The notes below the pieces were generated by a model. The model made no database searches and was not told the origin of the DNA. It saw only the letters and a list, made by a program, of their open reading frames with translations. A stretch of DNA of 64,000 nucleotides from Closterium sp. Naga37s-1 (lineage: Eukaryota > Streptophyta > Zygnematophyceae > Desmidiales > Closteriaceae), in the NCBI GenBank assembly GCA_947471745.1, contig CANJKZ010000922.1, positions 12,501-76,500 on the forward strand, given 5' to 3'. The position numbers were made by a program, and so were the translations under genes. Shown here in pieces: positions 9,199 through 21,270 of this stretch (its first letter is position 1; each line of letters starts with the position of its first letter).

Positions 9199-12100
9199 CT
9201 AGGGCGGATAAAAAACCCTCCTTGGCTTGTTCCAAATTGCATCAAAACTGACCGACCACTTCCATTTCTTGTCGCCAACCTCCCTGATCCTCATCAGCAT
9301 TTTTTGTTCAGCCTCAAACACCCCTCTGACCCTCTTATGCGCCCCCGACGTGCCCGGCCTCAAGCACTTGGCCCCCATTGCCCTCGTGTACACCCTTGCA
9401 TGCAGTCGGAAAGCCGTACCAATCCTCCTGAGCACCCGCCGGGCCCTGAATTTCTGCCCCCGAAAACTGGCTTCGCATCGCTCCACCCACAGCTGATGGA
9501 AGGTAATGGCAGTTAACGTGGCTTATGGGAAGTCTGACTCAGTGTCAGATTCCTGGAACAGGAGGTCACCCAACGAGGCAGGCGCCCGCCCAGGATTGAG
9601 CATGCGCAAAGCTCGCATGAGGCCACAAACCACAGGTTGAATCCGCGGGCAGCTGAAAAGACAGTGCTCCTGGGACTCTGTGGCTCCGCAGTAAGGGCAC
9701 GAAGGCTTGCTGCTGAGAAAATCCACCCTCTCCCCAACCTGAAGGTTTAGGTTGTGCACACGCGTGAGAACGTCACGTGGATGGCTCGGGATGGCTAGAG
9801 AATTGCGGGTGCAGATGATGCGTCCCCAATCAATCTTGCCACTCCACTTTCCAGTCCACTTCTCCTGCTTAGTCCGGACAGCATCAGGCTTGGACCACGA
9901 CCCACGCAGCTGCTTAAAGCTCAAGGCCCAAATTGTTCAACCTTACTAAGGTTGCCCTTTGGGTGGCGGGAGAGGAAGGTTGACCTTGTTGAAGTTGGGC
10001 TGTTCAGTTTCGCCCAGCTTCTCGCTACACCCTTAGGGTTTTCGCTGACTAAGCAAACCCCTGGGAGCAACTCGATTTGGTTCTCGAGTCCCAAATTGCA
10101 CTCACAATATTCTTGGTGTTTCCTTCTCTCCTATTCGACAAAAAAACGGTTGGCCAATCAAATTGAATCGCACTTCACGTAATCACAATTCGCAGCCAAA
10201 CAACACTCAAAACACCACTCTCATCAACTTTAGTAAGCTTGCCCCGCGCGCTCTGCAATTTGGGCCTTGAGCTTTAAGCGGAGCCAGCTGCCCGTTTGTA
10301 AAAACCGCCGAACGGAAGACCGACGCCGCTGCATGTTCACCCCCTCCGAACACTTGTTCCTCTCCCCCATCTCGTTCCTGCATCGTGCCAGGGACCAGTA
10401 GGGTTTTCCACTCCGACGAGGCTGCAGCAAAAGCCTTGAGAGCCAGCCGAGCCGAATCTCTGCTCCTCAGCTCTTTCTCCAAGGTCTCAACGTCCTTAAT
10501 CTCCGCTACTCCAGCTTGAGAGGTGGATACCAGATCCCCCAGCCGCGCCTCCCAAAGCCCCTTCGCCTCCTTCTGTCCCCCAATAGGGTTCGTTCCGTTC
10601 AGGAGCAGCTTCCGGTTGAAAACGATCCTTTCCTGAGCGACCTCTTCTTTGCTGTCCGATTTCCCGGTATCAGCGATTGGCGACTTTATAAAAGCTTCGC
10701 ACACCTGCCTCCAGCGCTCACCGTCCCCTGGCCAGTGCTTCAGCAGCCTCTCGTGGGCCAGGAAAGTGTCCTCACCGAGTGGGAGATTCGCCGCCTTAAG
10801 CATGATCTCTTTTTTCTTACCATTCTGCTCCAGCAATAGCCCCCCGATCCTCCGCGCAGCCAGACAGGCAAGTAGAATCTCTGGGTCCAACACTCCCAAA
10901 CCGCCATCAGCTTTAGGCGAGGTAAGAAGACCCCAGTTCCAGAGCACGAAGCCCTTTTCCGCCGATGCGTTGTTCCCTGTCAGGAAATTGTGGATCAGCT
11001 TCAACAACTGCTTCCAAATGTCCTCTGGAGGCGGGTACACTTACGCCTGATATGCTATCCGTGGAGTAATGTAACAATTGATTATCACCACCCTCGCCGC
11101 AATCGTGAGAAAAAGGGCCTTCCATTTAATCAGCTCCACTATATTTTTTTCGAAAGCCCTCTTCCAGGTCGGGCCGCTGCTGCCGGAGGGAGTGACCCAG
11201 ACGCCCAGAACCCGCTCTACTTCATCCGCCATGGCCCATTTGAAACCGCCAAGCGTACCAGGCCTTCTCCCCAGATTGTGACCAATCGGCAGGATGACCG
11301 ACTTGTCTTTGTTCGTCTTCAGCCCCGACAAGCCAGCGAAATACTCCAGGAGCTTCTCCGCTTTAGCAATTTGCCTCTTCCCCTCTAGAAATAAGGTTGT
11401 GTCATCAGCGTATCCGACATATACTAATCGTTGATTGGCCTTATTGCAGAGCCCCAGTTTCCGCCGCATAGCTTTCTGAGCCAGGGGTTCCACCGCGCAG
11501 AGGAAAAGGTAAGGGGCGAGCGGACACCCTTGCCTCACCCCCGAGTTGACTGCCACCGCTTCTCCCAGCCAGCCATTAATCAGTAGCCTTGTTGTTGTGT
11601 CCTTGTGCAGGCCCTCGACCCAGCCGACGAATCTGCTCGGGAAGCCCATCTCCCTAAGAACCGAGAAGAGGAAACTTCGCGAGACCGAGTCGAAGGCCTT
11701 GCGAAAGTCCAACAACAGCATGTACCAGTCCTCACTCCCTTTCTTCGCCGCTTCTATGACGTCCGCCACCACTCCAATGGCATCCGAAATTCTCCTCCCT
11801 AGTATGAACCCGTACTGCTCCGCCGAGATCACCTTGTGTAGGAGCGGCTTCATCCGGTTCGCCACCACCCGCGCCAGTACCTTGTAAGAGAAGTTAAGGA
11901 GTGTGATCGGACGGTAATTGTCCAGATCATCCTTATCGCCTTTTTTATGGAGGAAAATAGTGACAGCTTCCTTGATGCTTGCAGGGAGCGACGCATTCTC
12001 GGAGAAAGTATGCGCCATTCGCAAGAATTCACCACCGAGGACGTCCCAATTCCTTACAAAGAGCTCTTTCGAGAGACCGTCCTTCCCAGGAGATTTCCCA

Positions 12101-13482
12101 TTTGAGAGAGCTTTAAACGCCTGCTGCACCTCTGCCTCCGTCCAGTCCGTCTCCAGTGTGTGCACAGCATCGGCGTCCAGCTTCCTGCCGGGGAGTGGCT
12201 TCCACTTCTCCGACGACGTTCGCCCGTCCGCTCCAAAAAGATCGGTGAAGTAATTCGTTGCTGCTTTCAGAATCCCCTTTGAGTCTGAGATTTTTGTATC
12301 GCCAACCGTTAGCTCCGAGATTTGCGTTCGCTGCTTCCTGACTTTGATCCTCGCAGAGAGAAACGGAGAGGGAACCTCCCCAGCCAGCTCCGTGTTCGTG
12401 CCAGTCATCACGTGTAAACGGTCCCGCTTTGATGCATGGTATTCCCGCAGCTGTGTGTCTCTAACCTCCAGCAGGTCCCTTGTCTTCTGGCAGCCGGGAT
12501 TCCGCATCTGCTCTTGGTGCAGCTGCGCCACTACCTCAGCGAGGTGCGCCGTGGTTTTCCTGACCCGCTTGTTCTCCTCCTTCATATACGAGCGCAAGCC
12601 CGCGTTCAGTCTCCCCAGCAGCAGCTCAAAATCTCCGTCTCCGTCCACTGCTGCCTTGGCGAGGGCAGCTTCAACCGCCCTACAGATCCCCGGCCTTCCG
12701 ATCGCAGCTGCGTGTAGCCTCCAGATTCCGGGGTCTAGGTGAGTAGATGCTTTAATCTTGAAAGCAATCTTGATGCCGAACCCGTGATCTGAAATGTATT
12801 CCTCGGGTCTTATGTGAGCCGCGACATCTAGGTGCGGTAGAAGCGAGCAGGAGACGAGAGCGCAGTCAATGCGGGAGCTAGACTGCTTGGAGGCTGCATA
12901 GAAGGTATACTCGCGGAGCTTAGGATGAAGCATGCGGAAAGCGTCAGACGGCTGAAAGCAATTGCAGCGAGAAATAAGTCTATCGTTTTCTAGGGATGTG
13001 CCAGAGAGAGATGTCCTGTCTAATGTCGGGTCCTCTACGATGTTCAGGTCTCCTATCAAGACGACATGCGCGGCTGTTGGGATCTGGTCGAAAGCGGGAC
13101 CGACTACTTTGGCTATGAAGGGGCTTCTGTCAGTTGCGTCGGCGGGAAAATAAGCTGCTACGAGGGTCAAGGTGAATCCTGAGCGGCTGGCGGTGGCTAC
13201 TATCAGTCTACCTGAGGGGTGAGCGGTTATTTTCTGGATGGAGATGGAAGGGTCCCTTGTAAGAACTGCGACACCTCCGGCTCTATCTGTGGGTGGAGTG
13301 GTTAAAACTGTGGTAAAGAAAGGCATTTTCCAGTAAGGATGATCATCAGGGAGGCGTGTGTCTGAGAGAATAAGTATGTCTGCTGCTGTTCGAGTCCATG
13401 TTGTTACTCTGGCTTGTTTGGTTCTGTCACCCAGGCCGTTGACATTCAGGCCTGCTATGGAAAGGAAAAATTTGTTACTCAT
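9199..13482 (-). pseudogene. LINE ORF2: endonuclease-reverse transcriptase
   Basis: The frame opens at ATG 13482. An APE-type endonuclease covers roughly residues 1-235 (GLNVNGLGDRTKQAR, ILSDTRLPDD, LIGDLNIVED, SRIDCALVS, ISDHGFG). The reverse transcriptase spans roughly residues 420-740 (DNYRPITLLNFSYKVLARV, AEQYGFILGRR, LLLDFRKAFDSVS, GVRQGCPLAP, YADDTTLFLEG). The frame meets a TAA at 11041-11043 (after RIAYQA) and continues in the same frame to about 10207. It is then broken by a fold-back insertion (9936-10255) and resumes at about 9924 with a CPYCGATESQEHCLFSC zinc-type motif, as in plant LINEs; the last part ends ...KPRRVFYPP near 9199. Inactive as it stands. The family assignment is secure; the clade (L1-like) is inferred from domain order. 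Confidence 0.88.
9912..10279. repeat. 24-bp inverted repeat flanking a 320-bp insertion in LINE ORF2
   Basis: gcttaaagctcaaggcccaa plus attg at 9912-9935 recurs as a perfect inverse complement at 10256-10279. Just inside each arm lies a second, palindromic motif of the type CAACYTTASTAAGSTTGCCC. The enclosed 320 bp is AT-richer than the LINE and has no coding match. It may be a small fold-back element, or a duplication-inversion of LINE sequence around filler DNA. Confidence 0.6.
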
Positions 13483-14517
13483 TTAATCACTGGTTGGCAG
13501 CCCCTGTTCATCCACAGGCTGATGATGGTGACGACACTAACAATTGCACTCCATCCAACGATCGCTAACAGCACGCGGTTTTCTCTCTGCAGGCTCAGAA
13601 GCCGTACTCCTTCTTCAGTTTGGCAAGGTCTGCTTTGTCCATCAAGGCTTTCTTGGCAGTGCCCAGCGTCCCCAGATTCAGCAAGTGATTTGCGGAGTTG
13701 ATGTGTTCTGCAGCAACCAAGAGGGTCTTTCCTTTCGCCTTCCCGCAACACACTTGCGTGCAAATCCATTCCTCGCGGTTGCTGCCGGTTGAGACAAGGG
13801 CGACCGAGGGGTCCTTCAGGATGGGGGTGGTCAGAGCGGAGGTGAGCAGAGAAGCAGCTGCGAGCGCAACAGAGGTCGTCAGTGGAAGGTGAGAGAGGTA
13901 AGATAGTGGTAACGTCATTGAAACAAACGATGCGGTTACCATTGATGCAATGCGCCTTCCCCAGAGAGAGGTTCCACTTCCCTATATTGTTCTGTCGCTC
14001 TGTGATGAACAGATCATGATGCTGATCATAATGCTGTCCACCGCAGAGCAGGCAGGACAGTGCAGGGTAGTGGACCAACAGCTTCGCGCCGATCTCCATC
14101 GGGTTGTCAACAATGTGGCGCCAGCGATACCAATCCCCGGGGTGCTGAATCACCAGTCCTTTGATCACGTCGGTGTCAGCTCCGGTGAGAGGGTGAGCAA
14201 CGCGGTGAAAAGCGAGACCGTCTTTGAAAGCGGATTGCTTGCGCATCTTCAACTTAAAACGGACTAGCAGGTCCTTCAGCACATTAGGTACTATGTTAGC
14301 CGGGACGCGACGGAAAAGAACTTCAACAGCAAGCGGATTAGAAGCCTTTTCCTTCAGGTAAGAAGCATCTTCCGTGTGCTGCCAGATGCACTTGATCGCA
14401 GGCGCGTTCGCCTTCTGATACTCGAAAACGTGAAACTTGATATGGTGAGCGTCACGTTCATCCAGGAAGGAGACCTGAAGCCGACAAAAACGCGTCTTCG
14501 CCACCCAACCAGGTAAC

Positions 14518-14653
14518 TGTCAGATTACAATTGTATCTCTAGGCTACAGTAGGGTCACTCCTTAGTGAGTACAACACTTTAGGGTTAGGTTTCCCCTACT
14601 TGTACTCACCTCTTGCCTAGTCCAATCCATCATTCCTAGTTCTATTCTTGACA
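14518..14653 (+). repeat. Copia1 left LTR
   Basis: 136 bp, TGTCAGATTACAATTG...TTCTTGACA, followed at once by the primer-binding sequence TGGTATCAGAG. Near-identical to 21135-21270. Confidence 0.95.
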
Positions 14654-17600
14654 TGGTATCAGAGTAGGAACCGTCTCTGCAGCCCGTCCTCGCGGGCCCT
14701 GCAGCCCGCGCGTCGCCCTTGGAGCCCGCGCGCCGCCTCTGCAGCCCGTCCTCGCGGACCCTGCTGCCCGCGCGTCGCCCCTGGAGCCCGCGCGCCGCCT
14801 CTGCAGCCCGTCCTCGCAGACCCTGCAGCCCGCGCGTCGCCCCTGGAGCCCGTGCGCCGCCTCTGCAGCCCGTCCTCGCGGACCCTGCAGCCCGCGCGTC
14901 GCCCCTGGAGCCCGTGCGCCGCCTCTGCAGCCCGTCCGCACGGCCCCTGCAGCCAGTACGAGCTGCCTTTGCAGCCAGTGCGGCGCCCCTGCAGCCCGCG
15001 CGTCCTGCCCCTGCAACCTGCGCCAGCGCCCTGCCCTGCGCGCGCTGACGCCCTGCCCTGCGCCAGCGCCCTGCCCTGCGCCCGTGCCCTGCCCTGCGCC
15101 AGCGCCCTGCCCTGCGCCAGCGCCCTGCCCTGCGCCAGCGCCCTGCTATACCCTAAATATAATTAAATTGTAAAAAAAAAAAAAAAAAAAGGACCCTAGG
15201 TGCTTCTGCCCTAGGAGCTACTGCCTACTACTGCCCTGCTGTGGCCGCGCGCCGCCCTGCTCTGGCCGCGCGCCGCCCTGCTGCTGTTACTACTGCTGCT
15301 GCTCCTACTCGTGCTACTGGGAGTGGAGGAGGTGCTGCTGGGAGTGGAGGAGGTGCTGCTGGCGCTGTAGGAGCTGGAGGTGCTGGACCTACTCCTGGCC
15401 GTCACTGTCTGTCATGGCCACTTCCGCGGCAGTTGCTGCGGCCAGGGGTGGACAACAGCGGGCACTGCTTCTCCCGGACGACCCCACCCCTCAGCAGCTT
15501 CGTGAGTGGGTTATTCAGCGAGGTCGTCCTGGTGGTGGAGGTTATCGTTTTGTTAGGACTGCTGCTCTTGGTGTTAGTGAGTCTGCTGCCGCTCCAGGTG
15601 CTAGTGAGTCTGCTGCAGCTCTAGGTGCCAGTGAGTCTACCGACGCTCTAGGTGCTAGTGCGTCTACTACCACAGGTCCTGCCTCAGCTGAGGTCTTGCA
15701 CACTTTCACGCTTGACTCAGGCGCGTCACGTTGCTTCTTCCGTGATTGCACCACAGTCACACCACTCACAGCACCTGTCCCAGTCTCACTGGCTGACCCC
15801 TCTGGGGGCCCAGTGGTTGCGAGAGCCTTCACGGTCCTCCCTTGTCCAGCAGTCCCCTCTGGTTCTTTGTCAGGTCTCCACCTCCCCACGTTCTCGACGA
15901 ACTTGGTGAGCAACGCTGCCATTCAGGATGTCTGGGTTGATACCTTTATTCCTGGAGGGCAGCGTGTGGCGATCTGTACGTGCTCCCGGACTGGCCGTCA
16001 CCTGGCTACGTTCACTCGTCAGCCTGGGTCTAGTCTGTACACACTGACCACTGCGTCTGCACAGGTGGCTGAGTCAGGTCAGGTAGCTGTGTCGAGTCGA
16101 GCGTCTGCGTCAGGGCAGTTAGCTGCGTCTTGCTCGTGCAGAGTACTCACGCACGAGACTCAGCGCTGGCACCACCGTCTTGGTCACCCCTCCCTGCAGC
16201 GTCTGCGCGGCATGCACTCCCGGCTCCTGGTCTCTGGCCTCCCTGAGACCCTGCCCCCCCTCCCGCGCTCACTTGCGTCGCCGTGCCTTCCTTGCGTCGA
16301 GGGGCGGCAGCGCGCCGCTCCTCACTCCTCCGAGTTTCCTCCGACCACTGCTCCTCTGCAGACTCTCCACCTGGACGTGTGGGGCCCGGCCCCCGTCAGT
16401 GGGACGGACCAGGAGCGCTACTTCCTGCTGGTTGTTGACGACTACACATGCTACACCACAGTCTTCCCCTTGCGTCGCAAGGCGGACGTCAGCGGTGTTT
16501 TGATCCCTTGGATCCGTGCTACTCGTCTCCAGCTACACGAGCGCTTTCATCAGGACTTCCCAGTCCTGCGTCTGCACTCTGACAGGGGTGGTGAGTTCTC
16601 TTCTGGCGTCCTTGAGACGTTCTGCCAGGATGAGGGCATCGCCCAGTCGTTCACGCTTCCGGCCTCTCCGCAGCAAAATGGGATCGCTGAGCGTCGCATT
16701 GGCCTGATCATGGAGGTTGCTCGTACCTCCATGATCCATGCGGCTGCTCCCCATTTCCTGTGGCCGTTTGCGGTCCGATACGCCGCGCATCAGCTCAACC
16801 TCTGGCCCCGTGTCTCTGCTCCAGAGACCTCGCCCACACTTCGTTGGACGGGACAGCCTGGTGATGTGTCGTCGTTTCGGGTCTGGGGCGCGCTCTCCCT
16901 TGTTCGCGATACCAAAGCGAGCAAGCTCTCTCCTCGCACTCTCCGCTGTGTCTTCCTGGGCTTCCCCACCGACGCTCCACCCTGGCAGTTCTACCAACCT
17001 GCCTCGCGTCGTGTTCTGTCCTCTCAGGACGTCACCTTCGACGAGTCGGTCTGTTACTACCGACTTCACCCGCACGCGTCCCACCCGGTCCCCCTTGCAC
17101 CCCTCTTCCTGGTACCAGTCCCCCCCCCGGTAGACCCCCTCCCCCCACAGGGTCCTGCTCCCTCAGGTGTGTCCCAGGTAGACCCACCCCCCTTGGATGA
17201 GCCAGTTGAGATCTCTTCTGACTCCTCTGACTCACCTGAGGGGGGTGACGCCGTCGCCGACGACACGGCGACCACTCGCCACACTCCTCGCTTGGCGACC
17301 CCCCCGGGCTTCCCGCCACGGCCGTCTTCGTCGCCTCCGCAGCCTGCTTCTGTGGACTCTGGAGCTGAGACTACTGGAGCTGGGGCTGGGGGTGGTGAGT
17401 CTGGGGGTGCCCGCTCTCCTCGTCTGGCTACCCCCCCCGGGTTCCCACCTCTGCCGTCTTCGCCGCCTCTGCAGCCTACTGCTGTGGACACTGGAGTAGA
17501 GACTGAGGTGCTGGGACTGAGGGTGCTGGGACTGAGGGTACTGAGCCTGAGGGTGCTGGGATTGAGGGTGCTGGGACTGAGGGTGCTGAGACTGAGGGTG

Positions 17601-20600
17601 CTGAGACTGAGGGTGCTGGGACTGAGGGTGCTGAGCCTGAGGGTGCTGGGACTGAGGGTACTGAGACTTTGGGTGCTGACTCTGGGGGTGCTGAGACTTC
17701 GGGTGCTGACTCTGGGGGTGCTGCGAGTCCTTCTGGAGGTCCTGGAGCTGGAGGTACTGGAGCTACTAGGCGTGGAGGTCCTACTGGAGGTACTAGAGGT
17801 ACTACTGGTGCTGGAGGTACTGGAGCTGCTGCTGGTGCTGGAGGTGCTGGAGCTGGAGGTACTAGAGGTGCTTCTGGTGCTGGAGGTGCTAGAGCTACCA
17901 CTACTGGAGGTACTGGAGCTGGACAGCCGCCGCAGCCTGCTCTACTTGAGACGCTCTCGCCGCAGGCGATTCGTGCGTGGGTCGTTCTGCGAGGCAGTCC
18001 TGGTGGTGGAGGGTACGGTCCTGCTGGTGCTGGAGCTACTGGTCCAGGAGGTGCTGCTGGTGCACCGCAGCTGGAGATACTGCTGGAGGTGCCGGAGGTA
18101 CTACTGGAGGTACTAGAGGTGCTGCTGGTGCAGGAGGTACTGGAGGTGCTAGTGCTGGGGGTACTGGAGCTGCTGCCGGTGCTGGAGGTACTGGAGCTGG
18201 TGGCACTGGAGGTGCTGGTGCTCCTGGTGCTGGAGCTGCGGGAGCTGCTGACCCTGGAGGTGCTGGAGCTACTGGTCCCGGAGGTGCTCGTACTGGAGGT
18301 GCTGGAGCTGCCGGAGCAGGTGGTACTGCTGGTGCTGGAGGTGCAGGAGGTGCTACTGGAGCTGCTGGCATAGGAGGTACTGGAGGTACTACTGGTGCTG
18401 GAGGCGCTGGAGCTGGAGCTGGAGGCACTGGAGGTGCTGGAGGTACTACTGGTGCTCAAGGTGCTGGCGCTGTCGGAGCTCGTGGTGCTGGAGGTGCTAG
18501 TGCTACTGGTGGTGGAGGTCTTGCTGGGGGTACTGGAGGAGCTGCTCGTGCTGGAGGTACGGGAGCTACTGGTGCTCTTCGCCACCTTCTCAGTCTTCCG
18601 CCAGGTGCTACTGGCTTCCCTGTGGCAGGTACTACTCCTCCGTTGCTGTGTCCGCCAGCGGACCAGTCACAGCCACCGCTGCTACCACACTCCCCACTGC
18701 CTGCTCCTGCTCCTTACACTGCAGTGTCAAAGTCCCTGACTGAGCGTCGAGAGCCTGAGACTCGTGCTTCCACCCCTGAGCGTCGAGAGCCTGAGTCTAG
18801 CTTTGACCTTGAGCCTGAGCCTAGAGCTGCTGTCCGTGCTCGTGTTCCTCGTGTTCGTCGTCCGCGTGCTCCGGCTGTCCCCGGCACTCACGATATGACA
18901 CTCCGTCCTTCCTCTGTTCCTCAGCGTGTTGTACTACCGTTACCTCCTGCGTCCTCTCTGCCTGACGTTGCTGACCCTCCGTCTGACCTTGCTCGTGCGT
19001 CCAGTCCGACTGTTACTCGCCTTCTTGCTACGGTTGTGACGGACCCTACGTTCTCGTCTCCTGCTGCGTCTGCCCTAGTAGCTGAGCTTGTTGACTTTGC
19101 TGCTGTGTACCGCCTAGACTACCTTGCGAGTCTTGTCTCTGACCCTGTCCCTGCTTGTCCTCCGTCCGTCGGGGGTGAGACTGCTCTTGGCTGTACTGCC
19201 CTTGGCTGTGACGTTCTTGAGGACAGACAGGAGGAGCTGGAGTGCCTTGCTGCCGCTTCACCCCATCACGCGACCATGCTGCTTGCCCCTGAGGGAGACC
19301 CGGATGCACTTGACATCCCCACCCCGCGCTCCTACAGGGAGGCGATTTCGGGTGAGTACTCCTCTCAGTGGCAGACAGCCATGGACACAGAGATGGCTTC
19401 CTGGAAGTCCACAGGCACCTACGTCGACGAGGTTCCCCCACCTGGGGCGAACATCGTCAGTGGCATGTGGATTTTCAGGGTGAAGCGGCCGCCGGGTTCT
19501 CCGCCTACCTTCAAGGCACATTACGTTGCTCGAGGCTTCAGTCAGCGTGAGGGGGTCGACTTCTTTCAGACCTTCTCCCCCACCCCGAAGATGACCACTC
19601 TTCGGGTGTTGCTACACGTTGCAACTCAGCGTGACTACGAGCTGCACTCCCTCGACTTCTCGACAGTTTTCTTGCAGGGTAGCCTTCACGAGGCCATCTG
19701 GTTGCGCCGTCCACAGGGCTTCACTGGGTCGTTTCCTGAGGGTACCCAGTGGAGCCTACGGCGACCAGTGTACGGCCTGCGTCAGGCGCCCCGTGAATGG
19801 CACGACACACTGAGGACGACACTTGCGGCTCTTGGGTTTGCTCTTTCGACTGCTGACCCGTCGCTGTTTCTACGCACCGACACTACTCTGCCGCCGTTCT
19901 ACATCCTCGTGTACGCCGACGACTTGGTTTTTGCTACTGCTGACACTGAGGCACTGGCCCTAGTGAAGGCGGAGCTGCAGGAGAGACACACCTGCACTGA
20001 CCTTGGTGAGCTGCGGAGCTATCTTGGCTTCCAGATCACCCGGGACAGACCACGGCGCACCATCACCCTCACTCAGTCACACATGGTGCACCAGGTCCTT
20101 CAGTGCTTCCGCTTCACTTGGTCCTCGCCACAGCCCACTCCTCTGTCTACCGGCCACTCGCTCTCAGCTCCACCTTCGGACGAGTCCGTAGAGCCGAGTG
20201 GTCCGTACCCAGAGCTTGTGGGTTGCCTCATGTACCTGATGACGTGCACACGACCTGACCTCGCGTATCCTCTCAGCCTCCTGGCTCGCTACGTGGCACC
20301 TGGTCGACACCGAAAGGTGCACTTTGATGCTGCGAAGAGGGTACTGCGTTACTTGTGCAGCACATCAGGCATGGGGCTCGTGCTTGGAGGACGGGGTTCG
20401 GTGGTCCTCACAGGACACTCAGACGCTTCTTGGGCCGACGACCAGACGACTCAGCGTTCGTCACAGGGTTACACCTTCAGTCTTGGCGCTGGTTCTGTCT
20501 CGTGGAGGTCCACTCGTTCTTCTTCTGTGCTTGGTTCCAGTTGTGAGGCCGAGATCTACGCTGGGGCCATGGCTGCACAGGAGCTACGCTGGCTGACCTA

Positions 20601-21134
20601 CCTGCTGACCGACTTGGGGGAGCGGCCTCGTTCTCCTCCAGTTCTGTACGTCGACAACAAGGCCATGCTTTCCTTGTGTCGCGAGCAGAGACTGGAGCAC
20701 AGAACGAAGCACATTGCTCTTCGCTACTTCCTTGCGCGTGAGCTGCAGCAGCGTGGTCAGCTGCGCCTTGCTTACGTGGCCTCTCGGGCCAACACTGCTG
20801 ATGTCTTCACCAAGGCCCTTGGGGTTGGTGATCATCACCGTTTCTGCACTGCTCTTGGGCTTGTGCCCACTCTGCCTCACCTGTTGGTTTCTTGACTTGC
20901 TCTTGTTGTACACTGCTATATATCTTTCTACCTGCATGTTTTCTCTTGCTAGGTTGTGATCAGTGTACTGCCTTGCTATTATATACCTCTGCATGTGAAC
21001 TGGCCTTGTGGCCACTTGCTTGTGCTCAGAATGCGTGGTGACTTTGTGATCCACCCTGAGATGTGTTCTCTTCTGCAGACTGGACTTGTGACCACTTGTT
21101 GTGTTTGCTGTCCCCTACTTTGCCTATGGGGGTG

Positions 21135-21270
21135 TGTCAGATTACAATTGTATCTCTAGGCTACAGTAGGGTCACTCCTTAGTGAGTACAACACTTTAGG
21201 GTTATGTTTCCCCTACTTGTACTCACCTCTTGCCTAGTCCAATCCATCATTCCTAGTTCTATTCTTGACA
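21135..21270 (+). repeat. Copia1 right LTR
   Basis: 136 bp with one difference from the left LTR. Preceded by a purine-rich CTATGGGGGTG tract and followed by the target duplication gtaac. Confidence 0.95.

Larger units (their letters stand above)
14518..21270 (+). mobile_element. Copia1: Ty1/Copia LTR retrotransposon, young, not intact
   Basis: Bounded by 136-bp LTRs and a 5-bp target duplication, gtaac (14513-14517 and 21271-21275). TGGTATCAGAG directly after the left LTR is the usual initiator-Met tRNA primer site, and a purine-rich tract precedes the right LTR. Parts in plus order: a GC-rich repeat leader (14680-15140), protease (DSGASRCFF, about 15.7 kb), integrase (HRLGHPS, DVWGPAP, HSDRGGEF, SPQQNGIAERR, 16.1-17.0 kb), a long low-complexity linker, reverse transcriptase (YADDLVF, about 19.4-20.1 kb) and RNase H to about 20.9 kb. 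The LTRs differ at one of 136 positions, so insertion was recent. It appears to carry two or three breaks. Confidence 0.93.

Noticed and set aside
13479-13484. ATGA overlap suggesting stop-restart coupling of LINE ORF1 and ORF2
   Set aside because: The more protein-like ORF1 frame ends at 13595, so the overlap is probably accidental.
17500-18600. Val/Leu/Glu, Gly/Ala/Thr and Ser/Thr-rich frames in the Copia1 linker as separate proteins
   Set aside because: Three frames of the same GGTGCTGGAGCT-type repeat; only the element's own linker is plausible.
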